Below, in pieces: positions 7,068-16,125 of a DNA stretch of 19,816 nucleotides (positions are counted from its first letter, which is position 1; each line of letters starts with the position of its first letter). The translations under genes and the position numbers were made by a program. Under the pieces are notes generated by a model. It was not told the DNA's origin. It was given only the letters and a program-made list of their open reading frames with translations, and searched no databases. This DNA comes from JBHELG01 sp046263195 (GTDB lineage Bacteria > Actinomycetota > Nitriliruptoria > Nitriliruptorales > JAHWKO01): the NCBI GenBank assembly GCA_046263195.1, contig JBHELG010000098.1, positions 1 to 19,816 of the forward strand, written 5' to 3'.

Positions 7068-10000
7068 GTGATCGACTCTCGACCCACCAGGTCGGCGGGA
7101 AACATCCCCGCGCCTGCAGCCCGACCGACGCCTGAGGCCGACGTCACAGGGCGGCTCGGCCTCTACGATCCCCGCTTCGAGCGTGACGAATGCGGGATCG
7201 GCTTCGTCGCACACGTCGACGGGGTGCCGCGCCGTGAAATCGTCTCGATGGGGCTCGAAGGGCTCTGCGGCGTGCGGCACCGGGGGGCTGTCGCCGCGGA
7301 CTCCAAGAGTGGGGACGGCGCCGGGCTGCTCACCCAGATCCCACGCCAGTTCCTAGCCGAGGAGGCACAACGACTCGTCGGGCGCCCGATCGACGCCGAC
7401 CGACTCGGTGTCGCCTTCCTCTTCCTCGACAATCTTTCCGGCCCTAGCGGCGACACGGCCCGCACCATGGCTCGATCACTGGTGGTGGACGCGTGCCGGG
7501 CGGAGTCTCTCGACTTCCTCGCCTGGCGGCAGGTTCCCATTCAGCCCCAGGCGATCGGCCAGATCGCGGCGGCGAGCATGCCGCATCTGGTCCAGGCACT
7601 GTTCCTGCGCCCCGAGGGCATGAACGATGACGAGGCGGAGCGTGCCGCCTTCCGGGCTCGGCGGCGCGCTCGCATCGCCTGTGAGGATGCCAAAGTCCGT
7701 TGCTATGCCGCGTCGTGGTCCTTTCGCACGGTGACCTACAAGGCGATGTCGGGGAGCACGCAGCTCGCCGAGTTCTATCCCGACCTGGCCGACGACCGCT
7801 TCGTTTCTGCTCTCGTCATCTTCCATTCCCGCTACTCGACGAACACCGCCCCGACCTGGGAGAGGGCGCAACCGTTCCGGATGCTGTGCCACAACGGCGA
7901 GATCAACACGATCCAGGGCAACGTCAATCTCATGCGGGCCAGAGAGCCCGACCTGGGCGCCGACTGGATCGACGCGAAGCTCGTCCGTCCCGTGATCGAG
8001 CCCGACCAGTCCGACTCGGCCATGCTCGACAACGCGCTCGAGTTGCTTGTCCGAGGAGGTCGTGACATCCGCCACGCGGAAGCCATGCTCATTCCGGCCG
8101 TCTGGGAGGGCAGCCGCGACCTGGACCCGAGCGTGCGCGATTTCTACCGCTACCACTCCTGCCTCGTCGAACCATGGGACGGCCCCGCCGCCATCATCTT
8201 CACTGACGGGCGCCGCGTCGGAGCGGCCCTCGACCGCAACGGACTGCGTCCGCTGCGCTACCTCATCTGTGAGGACGGCTACGTCATCGCCTCCTCCGAA
8301 GTCGGCGCTGTCCGCACCGACGATCGCGGGAGGGTCCGGCGCGAGCGTCTCGGACCGGGTCAGATGGTCTGCGTCGACCCCGAAGAGGGTGGGCTGCAGG
8401 AGGACAGCGAGATCAAGCAGCTCCTGGCGGGTCGAGCCCCCTATGGGCAGTGGATGCGGGAGCAGATGCGAAGCTCATCCAGCGGCCAGCCCGTGGAGGT
8501 GGTGAGTCCCGGCGCGGTGCCCCGCCGTCAGGCCGCCTATGGCTACACGAAAGAGGAGCTGACGGTCATCCTCAGGTCGATGGCCACCGATTCCAAGGAG
8601 CCGACCTCTTCCATGGGCGACGACACGCCCATCCCGCCCGTCGCCCAGTGGCATCGCCCGGTCTTCCACTACCTCAAGCAGCGCTTCGCACAGGTCACGA
8701 ACCCACCGATCGACCACCTGCGCGAGCACGAGGTCATGAGCCTGCGGACCCTCCTCGGCCCGCGCCACCCGATCCTCACGCAACGACCACAGGCCGCCCG
8801 CCTCATCGAGCTCGAGTCGTTCCTGCTCTATCCCGACGGGCTGCAGCGCCTCGTGATCGATCCCGACATCCCCTGGCCGGTCACGGCCGTGGACGCGACC
8901 TTTCCGGTGGACGCGGGACCACAAGGCATGGAGGCGGCACTGCGACGGCTCGGCGACGAGGTGGTCGACGCCGTCCAGCAGGGAACCGGCATCGTCGTGG
9001 TCAGCGACGTCGGCTGCGACGAGCTGCGGGCGCGCATCCCGATCCTGCTCGCGGTCGGAGCCGTCCACCAGCGCCTGCTCCGCGAGGGGCTTCGCACCGG
9101 AACGAGCATCGTGGCCGAGACGAACGAGGCACGCGTCACTCACGATATGGCCTGCCTGCTCAGCTATGGGGCCGACGCGATCGTTCCGAAGCTCGCTTTC
9201 GAGACGTTCGCCCACCTTGCCGACGAGGGCCGCATACGTGGGGGCGACGAGTTCTCGGGGAGCGACGCGCAGGAGCGCTACCGGACCGCGCTCGAAGACG
9301 GCGTGCTGAAGATCATGTCGAAGATGGGGATCTCCACGGTCGACTCCTACCGGAGCGCCCAGATCTTCGAGGCACTCGGCCTGGGAGCAGACGTCATAGA
9401 CCTCTGCCTGGCGGGGACGGTGAGCCAGCTCGGCGGGCTCAGCCTCCCCGACCTCGCCGAGGATGTACTCACCCAACACGCCGCAGCCTTCGCCAGACCC
9501 GACCTGAACGGCGAGGCGCTACCGAGTCCCGGCGTCGTGAAGTACAGCCGCCGTGGAGCCGAATACCACGACATCAACCCCGATGTGGTCGGTGCCCTCC
9601 ATGACGCTCTGGGGCTGGGCAAGAAGCCGGCCCTGCCTCCCTTGACCGACGGCTTCCACGGCCTCGCATCCCGCGAAGAGCGGGCCGCGCACCTGCTGAC
9701 CAAGGCGACTCGGGAGGGGCGATACGAGCTGTACGAGCGCTTCGCGGGGTTGGTGGAGCAGCGACCCCACCTCGCTCCCCGTGACCTGCTCGCGTTCGCG
9801 CCCGCCACTCCCATGCCCCTCGAAGCGGTCGAGCCGGTCCATGCCATCGTGCGCCGCTTCTCGACCGGGGCGATGTCGCACGGTGCGCTGTCGGCCGAGG
9901 CACATGAGACCCTCGCCGTTGCGCTGAACATGCTCGGCGGCACTGCCAACTCCGGCGAGGGCGGGGAGGACCCCCTCCGTTACCGCACCCGGGGCACGCT

Positions 10001-11714
10001 CGACGACCGCAACTGCCGCATCAAGCAGATCGCGTCGGGCAGATTCGGGGTGACCCCCGAGTACTGCGCCTTCGCGGACGAGCTGCAGATCAAGATGGCA
10101 CAGGGCTCCAAGCCCGGTGAGGGCGGCCAGATCCCGGGCCACAAGGTGAGCGAGGAGATCGCCCGCCTGCGTCACACCCAGCCGGGCGTGACGCTCATCA
10201 GCCCACCCCCCCACCACGACATCTACTCCATCGAAGACCTGGCCCAGCTCATCTACGACCTCAAGCAGGTCAATCCCGACGCTGACGTGTCCGTGAAGCT
10301 CGTCGCCGAGGCGGGGGTCGGGCAGATCGCAGCCGGCGTCGTGAAGGGACTTGCCGACGTCGTGCAGATCTCCGGGCACGATGGGGGCACCGGCGCCTCA
10401 CCACTGTCATCGATCCTTCATGCCGGTCTGCCCTGGGAGCTCGGCCTGGCGGAGACGCAGCAGACGCTGCGTCTCAACGCGCTGCGCGGACGCGTTCGCA
10501 TCCGCGTGGACGGTGGGTTCAAGACCGGTCGTGACGTGCTCGTGGCGGCGCTGCTCGGAGCCGACGAGTACTCGTTCGGCACCGCGGTGCTGCTCGCCGA
10601 GGGATGCATCCTCGTTCGGACCTGTCATCGCAACACCTGTCCTGTGGGCGTAGCGACGCAGCGGCGGGACCTGCGCGACAAGTTCGAGGGCTCACCGGAG
10701 ATGGTGGCCGCCTACCTGCTGTTCGTCGCCGAGGAGACTCGGCGAGGTCTCGCTGCCCTCGGGCTACGTTCACTGGAGGAGGCGATCGGACGGGTGGACC
10801 TGCTGCGCCCGCGCGAAGTGCAGGGCCGCGCCTCCCGCCTCGATCCAACGCCGCTCCTCGCGGATGTGGGCGCTGAACCGCGCCGTTTCACGGGCCACGT
10901 GCCGTTCCAGCGCCCAAAGAGCGAACTCGGTGACCAGGTCTTCGAGGATGCCCTCGAGGTGATCTTCCTCGGAGGCCTCGTCGAATACGTGTACGACATC
11001 CGAAACTCCGAGCGCACGGTGGGTGCTCGCATCGGCGGTGCGGTCGGGCTCGAATTCGGCGAGAAGAGTCCCCATGGCACCGCTCGCCTGCGGTTTCACG
11101 GCGAAGCCGGTCAATCGTTCGGGGCCTTCCTCACCGATGGGGTGGAGCTCGTGCTGACCGGCGAGGCCAACGACTATGTCGGCAAGGGCATGGGTGGAGG
11201 CCGCATCGTCATCAGACCACCCGAGAACGATGTGGGCGACCCGGTCCTCGTAGGCAACACGGTTCTCTACGGCGCGACGGGGGGCGAGCTTTTCATCGCA
11301 GGTCGAGCCGGGGAGCGCTTCGCAGTGCGGAACTCTGGGGCGACTGCGGTCGTCGAGGGCACCGGCGACCACACCTGCGAGTACATGACGAATGGCGTCG
11401 TCGTCGTCCTGGGACCCACCGGCAGCAACCTCGGGGCCGGCATGAGCGGAGGTGAAGCCTTTGTCTACGACCCCACCTCGGAGGTCCTCGCGAAGGTTAA
11501 CCGCCAGCTCGTCGAGGCGCGACGACCAGACGGTTATCATCTCGCGACCCTGCGTGACCTCGTCGAGCGACATGCGACCTTGACTGGATCGCGTCGGGCG
11601 ACGGACCTGCTCGAGCGTTGGGAGGAGGCCCGCGACAGCTTCTGGCTGATCGCCCCGAAGACCGAGCTCGAGCGGATCGCCGCTGCAGAGGGTGGCGCTC
11701 GCTCCACCTCCTGA
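7068..11714 (+). CDS. gltB: glutamate synthase large subunit
   Basis: It takes ammonia from glutamine, channels it to 2-oxoglutarate and forms two glutamates. The 1548-aa length is normal for the family. The class II glutaminase domain starts at Cys42 (in DECGIGFVAHVDG), so the first 41 residues are probably a cleaved propeptide. Motifs such as SRYSTNTAPTWERAQPFR and CHNGEINTIQGNVN follow. The FMN synthase domain (about 900-1250) carries GGTANSGEGGEDP, KPGEGGQIPGHKV, SPPPHHDIYSIEDLAQLIYD and QISGHDGGTGASP. Cys1180, Cys1186 and Cys1191 (C-x5-C-x4-C) match the 3Fe-4S ligands. The C-terminal GXGXG beta-helix includes ANDYVGKGMGGGRIVI (about 1365-1380). No gltD flanks it: the next gene is convergent, 17 bp away. 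The electron donor is therefore either a distant GltD or ferredoxin. A structured leader precedes it. Confidence 0.96.
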   Translation: MIDSRPTRSAGNIPAPAARPTPEADVTGRLGLYDPRFERDECGIGFVAHVDGVPRREIVSMGLEGLCGVRHRGAVAADSKSGDGAGLLTQIPRQFLAEEAQRLVGRPIDADRLGVAFLFLDNLSGPSGDTARTMARSLVVDACRAESLDFLAWRQVPIQPQAIGQIAAASMPHLVQALFLRPEGMNDDEAERAAFRARRRARIACEDAKVRCYAASWSFRTVTYKAMSGSTQLAEFYPDLADDRFVSALVIFHSRYSTNTAPTWERAQPFRMLCHNGEINTIQGNVNLMRAREPDLGADWIDAKLVRPVIEPDQSDSAMLDNALELLVRGGRDIRHAEAMLIPAVWEGSRDLDPSVRDFYRYHSCLVEPWDGPAAIIFTDGRRVGAALDRNGLRPLRYLICEDGYVIASSEVGAVRTDDRGRVRRERLGPGQMVCVDPEEGGLQEDSEIKQLLAGRAPYGQWMREQMRSSSSGQPVEVVSPGAVPRRQAAYGYTKEELTVILRSMATDSKEPTSSMGDDTPIPPVAQWHRPVFHYLKQRFAQVTNPPIDHLREHEVMSLRTLLGPRHPILTQRPQAARLIELESFLLYPDGLQRLVIDPDIPWPVTAVDATFPVDAGPQGMEAALRRLGDEVVDAVQQGTGIVVVSDVGCDELRARIPILLAVGAVHQRLLREGLRTGTSIVAETNEARVTHDMACLLSYGADAIVPKLAFETFAHLADEGRIRGGDEFSGSDAQERYRTALEDGVLKIMSKMGISTVDSYRSAQIFEALGLGADVIDLCLAGTVSQLGGLSLPDLAEDVLTQHAAAFARPDLNGEALPSPGVVKYSRRGAEYHDINPDVVGALHDALGLGKKPALPPLTDGFHGLASREERAAHLLTKATREGRYELYERFAGLVEQRPHLAPRDLLAFAPATPMPLEAVEPVHAIVRRFSTGAMSHGALSAEAHETLAVALNMLGGTANSGEGGEDPLRYRTRGTLDDRNCRIKQIASGRFGVTPEYCAFADELQIKMAQGSKPGEGGQIPGHKVSEEIARLRHTQPGVTLISPPPHHDIYSIEDLAQLIYDLKQVNPDADVSVKLVAEAGVGQIAAGVVKGLADVVQISGHDGGTGASPLSSILHAGLPWELGLAETQQTLRLNALRGRVRIRVDGGFKTGRDVLVAALLGADEYSFGTAVLLAEGCILVRTCHRNTCPVGVATQRRDLRDKFEGSPEMVAAYLLFVAEETRRGLAALGLRSLEEAIGRVDLLRPREVQGRASRLDPTPLLADVGAEPRRFTGHVPFQRPKSELGDQVFEDALEVIFLGGLVEYVYDIRNSERTVGARIGGAVGLEFGEKSPHGTARLRFHGEAGQSFGAFLTDGVELVLTGEANDYVGKGMGGGRIVIRPPENDVGDPVLVGNTVLYGATGGELFIAGRAGERFAVRNSGATAVVEGTGDHTCEYMTNGVVVVLGPTGSNLGAGMSGGEAFVYDPTSEVLAKVNRQLVEARRPDGYHLATLRDLVERHATLTGSRRATDLLERWEEARDSFWLIAPKTELERIAAAEGGARSTS

Positions 11715-11731
11715 GGTGACACGCGGTAGCG

Positions 11732-12469
11732 TCAGCGCCAGTCGATGGACACGACCTCTATGGGCTCGCTGATCCCCTTCACCGTGACCATCCGCGGTTC
11801 GGACAGGCTGTAGCCGGTACCTGCTCCGACCGTCGCTTTGCTGGCCAGGATCTCCCCACCCTCGGCGAGTTCCGCGATCCGGGCGGCCTCGTGCACTCCC
11901 TTGCCTTGGAAGTTGCGGCCCACCTGCGCCGCCTCGGAGGCGTGGAGCCCGACGCGGACCTGCGGGGCGAAGCCGTGCTGCCTGCGGTGTTCGGCGAGCC
12001 TACGTTGGATCGCGATCGCCGCAGCGACTGCCGCCTCGGGACTGTCGAACCCGACGAAGAAGCCGTCGCCGGTCGCAACCACTTCCTCCCCATGGTGGGA
12101 GGCGAACAGTGCCCGCAGTGTTTCGTCGTGCCAGCGCAGCAGGTTCGTCCACGCTTCGTCGCCCAGTGCCTCGACGAGGTTGGTGGACTTCTCGATGTCG
12201 GTGAACATGAACGTCTTCATGACCCGCTGGCGAATGCGGCCGCGGCCACGCAGCTGCCAGGGCAGGAGCTCCTCGACCTCCTCGATCTCGATGGCCTGCG
12301 TGGGACAGGACAGCGCAGCCTCGCGGAGCAGATCCTCCTCGATGCTCGTCGTGTCCACGACGTCGGCCTTGAGGAGGTCTCCCTCGAGCCAGTCGAAGGC
12401 GGTGGGGGCGAGCGTGATGCAGTTGCCAGCGCCGATGCAGCGATGCCGGTCCACGATGACTCTCAACAT
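11732..12469 (-). CDS. 3Fe-4S ferredoxin domain fused to a class III nucleotide cyclase domain
   Basis: The 245-aa protein joins two modules in one continuous frame. Residues 1-62 are a single-cluster ferredoxin like those that serve actinobacterial P450s: Cys11-x5-Cys17 (RCIGAGNC) and Cys55-Pro, with no Cys at the position of the fourth 4Fe-4S ligand. A linker with LLPWQLRGRGRIRQR (about 69-82) leads to a class III cyclase homology domain (86-245). Its metal Asp residues are D91 (FMFTDIEKST) and D135 (TGDGFF), and its transition-state Arg is R197 (HEAARIAE). The usual substrate-selecting Lys, four residues before the second Asp, is V131. The transition-state Asn is replaced by H193. It may thus make cAMP or another nucleotide with altered selectivity, or only sense. 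It starts 13 nt after the regulator's stop with AGGAAG upstream, so it is in the same operon. A redox- or FeS-gated cyclase is my inference. Confidence 0.88.
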   Translation of the reverse strand: MLRVIVDRHRCIGAGNCITLAPTAFDWLEGDLLKADVVDTTSIEEDLLREAALSCPTQAIEIEEVEELLPWQLRGRGRIRQRVMKTFMFTDIEKSTNLVEALGDEAWTNLLRWHDETLRALFASHHGEEVVATGDGFFVGFDSPEAAVAAAIAIQRRLAEHRRQHGFAPQVRVGLHASEAAQVGRNFQGKGVHEAARIAELAEGGEILASKATVGAGTGYSLSEPRMVTVKGISEPIEVVSIDWR

Positions 12470-12482
12470 GAGCTGCTGCTTC

Positions 12483-15400
12483 CTATACGACGTTGAAGTT
12501 GAAGGCGAAGGCGGTAGCCTCGGCGCGCGACGAGGTCCCCATCTTCGCGTAGATCTCGGCTAGCCGGCGGGCAACGACCTCCTCGCTCACCCCCAGCTCG
12601 AGTGCGATCTCGCGGTTTGTCCGGCCCTCGATGAGCAGCCACAGCAGGTGGGTCTCGTCCTCGGCCAGTTCAGCGCCCTGCCCCACGGCCTCGTCTGCTG
12701 GGGACTCCCCCGTCCCATCTGCGCTCCTTGCCTTCTCGTCCTCGAGGGGGCCGGCCAACTCACAGAGCTCATGGCCGAGTGGGCCCTTCAACCACCTCAC
12801 ACGGATGTTCTCGTCGAGGGTACGTTGGGCGATGAGGGCGAGGTTCAGGCGCAGCTCCTCCCTCAACATCTGCTTCTCTGCATCCTGTCCCGCGGCGAGA
12901 ACCGCGCGGGCTGCTGGCAGCACGATCTCGAGGTTGAGGTCCTCACGCACCACCGCGCGCAGCGTAGACAGGGCCGATCGCCCCGCCTCGGCCGCCTCTT
13001 CGCCCGCTCCCCGGGCGAGGGCAACTCCGGCGAGGGCGGCATCGGCTTGGGCTCCCCACAACGGATGCCCGGGGAGGAGGGGCACGAGGGCCTTCGCGTC
13101 GCGGGCCGAGTGCTCGGCCAACGACAGCAGCTCCTCGTCCTGCCGCTCGGCTCCGAGCCTGCTGGCCTCCAGGGCGAGTCGGGCGAGAGCCTCACAGCGG
13201 GCGGCAGGCCGCCCCTGGTCGGTGGCCAGGCGCACGGCGCGCTCGAGGTGTTGCCGCATCCCCACGGCGTCGCCGGCGGCGGCACGAGCGGTTCCGCGCC
13301 ACAGCTCGAGCTGGCGGGCCCGCAAGGGGGTGGGAGCGGCCGTCGCCGCGGCGGCGGCCCGGTCGAGCCAGCGCTCTGCCTCCTCCACCTCCCCCACGTC
13401 GAGGTAACCCAGCGCCGTGCCCCCCGCCGAGGCGAACTCAAGCAAGCGGTCGCCTAGGCTCCGGGCTGCGTCGTGCGCCCGCTCCCCGTGGGACAGGGCC
13501 AGGTCGGGGACCACCTTCGCCCGGGCGAACACGTGCGCCCCGTAGAGCATCTGGCCCTCTGCCCTGCCCCGTTCGCTCTCCCTGGTCAGCGAGTGCATCT
13601 GCGCCGAGAGGCGTCGGATCTCTTCGATGCGCTTCGCAGAGCCCTGGAAATGGATATCGACGCCGAAGTTCGCGAAGGCGATGGCGATGATCGTGGACAT
13701 CACACCACGGCGGTCGCCCAGCCGTTCGAACAGCTCGAGGGCCCGCTCGTAGTGGGATGTGGCCCGCATCACGAAAGGCGCCACCGGGTATTCGGGTAGC
13801 ACATCGTCGGGGTTCTCTCCGGCGGCGATCCGCCGCATGATCGGGAGGTGCTCTCCTCGCTTGATCAGGTCCACGATCCATGCCCGGGCCCGGCCTATTT
13901 CGATCACCCCGAGTTCGCGCGTGACGGCAGCCAGCGCGGCCAGGTCGCCGAGCTCGTCGGCCAGCTCCGCGGCATGCCGGTAGGCCTCTTCCGCACCATC
14001 GAGGTCGACCTCGCTGGCGGTCACGCTGAACGCCTCCCCGAGCGGACTTCGCAGCAGAGCCTGACCGAGCTCGAGGCTGGCGGCGAGCTCACCTCGGCGG
14101 TCCCCGCGCTCTTGCGCCAGGCGCCGCACCTGCTGGGCGAGCTCGACCGCCTGCTGGTCCTCACCGGAGAAGCGCAGAGCGGCCGCCCGCCGCAGCTTGA
14201 TCTCGAGCTCGAGCTGGGAGTCCTCGAGGGCCTCGGCCAAGGCCGTGAGCTCGGCCAGTCCCTCCAACCGTTCGGTGGACTTGTGGAGCAAGCCGAGGGC
14301 GTCGTCTCGGGCGCTGAGCAGGGCCACACGGTCACGGGCGGCGGAGGTGGTCGGCAGCGCGACGTCGACGAGACGCAGTACCTCGTCGGGAGCGTGGGAC
14401 GCCAGCGCGGCCCTGGCGGCGTCGACGGAGAAGCGGGCCGCTCGCTCCGAGTCCCTGGCCGAGACAGCATGATGGGCGACGAGCGGCAGGCTCGCTGGGG
14501 GGGGATCCCCACCCGCGGTGAGCATGTCGACGACGGCCGCGTGGATGGTCCGTCGCCGTGCGGTGGTGAGGGTCTCGGCCGCGAATTCCTTGACCTGCTC
14601 GTGCGTGAAGCGGTAGTCGGCGACCGAGCCCTCGGGCAACTCGACGAGGAGCCCCGCCTCGACCGCGGGGGCGAGAGCCTCGGCCAGCGCAGTCGGCGTA
14701 CCGCCCTCATCCTCCGCCAGGTGCAACCTCACGGCACTCAAGTCCTTGAGGCTGAAGTTGCGCCCCAGGATTGCCGCCTCGGCCAGGACGAGCCGGGTCG
14801 GCTCGGGCAGGCGTGCCGCCCTCCTCTGGATGAGGGTGCGGACCGCCGAGGGGACGAGGCGCTCGGCGTTGCGCGCGAGCATCCAGACCCCATCGATCTG
14901 CTGGACCAAGCCGGCATCCCGGTAGGTGCGAGTGAGTTCCTCGACGATGAAGGGGACACCTTCGGCCTGGGCGTGGACGGTGGCGGCGCTCACGGGGTCG
15001 ACTTCACCGCCCAGGACCTGCCTGAGCAGCTCGGCCGTCTCCATCTGGGTGAACCGCCCGAGCTTGAGGCGGCGAACCATGCCCATGCGCTCCATGTCGG
15101 CGATGAGGTTCGTGGCCTCGGTGACGAGAGCGAGCTCGTCGGGACGCAGCGCGAGGACGAGGAAGATGGGCAGGTCGGCAGCGGAGCGGAGGATGTAGCG
15201 CAGCATGCGCACGCTGTCCTCGTCTGCCCACTGCAGGTCGTCGACGAGCAGGGCCACGGGCTTGTGCCCTGCGAGAGCACGCAGCGCCAGGGCGGCGAGG
15301 TCGAAGGCGCGTAACAGCTTGTAGTCCGCCGAGAGGGTCTCGAGCCCCGGCTCGTCTCGGCCGAAGATGGCGTCCAGCGCTCGCTGCAGTTGTGCCCGCA

Positions 15401-15746
15401 CGAAGTCGGGAACATCCTGGGCCGCGGCGCCGGCGAAGACGGCGCGCGCGAGGAGGAACGGGCCGCGAAGCTCCTCGTCGGCGGTCACCGCGATCGGCAG
15501 GAAGCCGTCGCCCACCGCGAGCTCGTAGGTCGTGACGAGGAGGCGGGACTTTCCGATGCCTGGTTCCCCCTCGAGGGTGAGCGCCGACAACTGCCCCCTC
15601 TTCACCGATGCGAGCTCCTGGCGGATCGCGGCCAGCTCGACGAACCGCCCGACCACCGATCCCGTGACGCGACGCATCTGCAGGGTGAGAGGAGAAAGCG
15701 GGGGCAAGGCGACGGCCAGCCCGCCGGTGGAGAGAGCATCAGTCAC
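12483..15746 (-). CDS. LAL-type transcriptional regulator (ATPase, TPR-like middle, LuxR HTH)
   Basis: This 1087-aa protein is a large ATP-binding regulator of the LuxR family. After a short N-terminus, VVGRFVELAAI leads into the STAND/AAA-type ATPase. Walker A is GEPGIGKS (60-67), Walker B is PVALLVDDLQWAD (163-175), and the segment LPIFLVLALRPDELALV follows. The middle, about 400-1000, is Ala/Leu/Arg-rich and helical, like the TPR arrays of this family. The last 55 residues form the LuxR helix-turn-helix (LLIEGRTNREIALELGVSEE, then VARRLAEIYAKMGTSSRAEA). The start is GTG 15746, with only a weak ribosome site. It leads a two-gene operon with the ferredoxin-cyclase, 13 nt downstream, and is divergent from the peptidase gene. 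Such proteins usually bind a small ligand and activate transcription on ATP binding. The ligand and targets are unknown. Confidence 0.92.
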   Translation of the reverse strand: MTDALSTGGLAVALPPLSPLTLQMRRVTGSVVGRFVELAAIRQELASVKRGQLSALTLEGEPGIGKSRLLVTTYELAVGDGFLPIAVTADEELRGPFLLARAVFAGAAAQDVPDFVRAQLQRALDAIFGRDEPGLETLSADYKLLRAFDLAALALRALAGHKPVALLVDDLQWADEDSVRMLRYILRSAADLPIFLVLALRPDELALVTEATNLIADMERMGMVRRLKLGRFTQMETAELLRQVLGGEVDPVSAATVHAQAEGVPFIVEELTRTYRDAGLVQQIDGVWMLARNAERLVPSAVRTLIQRRAARLPEPTRLVLAEAAILGRNFSLKDLSAVRLHLAEDEGGTPTALAEALAPAVEAGLLVELPEGSVADYRFTHEQVKEFAAETLTTARRRTIHAAVVDMLTAGGDPPPASLPLVAHHAVSARDSERAARFSVDAARAALASHAPDEVLRLVDVALPTTSAARDRVALLSARDDALGLLHKSTERLEGLAELTALAEALEDSQLELEIKLRRAAALRFSGEDQQAVELAQQVRRLAQERGDRRGELAASLELGQALLRSPLGEAFSVTASEVDLDGAEEAYRHAAELADELGDLAALAAVTRELGVIEIGRARAWIVDLIKRGEHLPIMRRIAAGENPDDVLPEYPVAPFVMRATSHYERALELFERLGDRRGVMSTIIAIAFANFGVDIHFQGSAKRIEEIRRLSAQMHSLTRESERGRAEGQMLYGAHVFARAKVVPDLALSHGERAHDAARSLGDRLLEFASAGGTALGYLDVGEVEEAERWLDRAAAAATAAPTPLRARQLELWRGTARAAAGDAVGMRQHLERAVRLATDQGRPAARCEALARLALEASRLGAERQDEELLSLAEHSARDAKALVPLLPGHPLWGAQADAALAGVALARGAGEEAAEAGRSALSTLRAVVREDLNLEIVLPAARAVLAAGQDAEKQMLREELRLNLALIAQRTLDENIRVRWLKGPLGHELCELAGPLEDEKARSADGTGESPADEAVGQGAELAEDETHLLWLLIEGRTNREIALELGVSEEVVARRLAEIYAKMGTSSRAEATAFAFNFNVV

Positions 15747-15780
15747 GCTTGCGCCTGTCGGGCCGAGCCAGAGGGAACTG

Positions 15781-15869
15781 GAGTGAGGTCACGAGGCTAC
15801 TCCTCGTTGTGGCTCCGGTGCTGGCCCGAATGAGTCTCATTCCGGTTCTCCACCCGGTTCGACTCACTC
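15781..15869. promoter_or_regulatory. four GARTGAG heptamers, two forming a perfect palindrome
   Basis: GAGTGAG (15781-15787), GAATGAG (15828-15834), CTCATTC (15836-15842) and CTCACTC (15863-15869) are variants of one heptamer in both orientations. The middle two make the perfect 15-bp palindrome GAATGAG-T-CTCATTC. They lie 35-125 bp upstream of the LAL start, a fitting place for an operator. The binding protein is unknown. Confidence 0.4.
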
Positions 15870-16080
15870 GCGCGACGCGCGCCACTTCCTGCGCGCTCAC
15901 CGCTTGCTCGTGTAAGCGCCATGTCATGCCGTCGCTCTTCGTCGCGCTCTCCGTGATGCCCGGTCCTGCCGACCGAAGGACGGAGAACGAACGACATCTC
16001 GGCCTGCTGGAACCAGTCACTACTCCGCGCGACAGGAGTGGCCGCGGCGAGCGCATACCCCCCTCGCGCCGATCCATCAA

Positions 16081-16102
16081 CGGTCGACCGACAAAGTTTG
16101 TC
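16081..16102. promoter_or_regulatory. two abutting palindromes over the -35 of the peptidase promoter
   Basis: CGGTCGACCG (16081-16090) and GACAAA-G-TTTGTC (16090-16102) are both perfect and share one base. The second covers the -35 hexamer, so a bound protein could block transcription. No known operator consensus was recognised. Confidence 0.4.
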
Positions 16103-16125
16103 TCGTCCCACCCGTCCGCTAGCCT
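16098..16125 (+). promoter_or_regulatory. sigma-70-type promoter for the M23 peptidase gene
   Basis: TTGTCT (16098-16103) and TAGCCT (16120-16125) are separated by 16 bp and resemble housekeeping promoters of actinobacteria. The -10 ends 35 bp before GTG 16161, implying a short leader. Confidence 0.5.

Noticed and set aside
13848..15314. A 488-codon plus-strand open frame antisense to the LAL gene
   Set aside because: It is a high-GC shadow frame with low-complexity Gly/Glu/Arg composition. The LAL protein on the other strand has clear Walker and HTH motifs.
15783..15792. CRP-like cAMP receptor site GTGAGGTCAC
   Set aside because: The half-sites are separated by 2 bp rather than about 6 bp and lack the flanking T and A of the CRP consensus.
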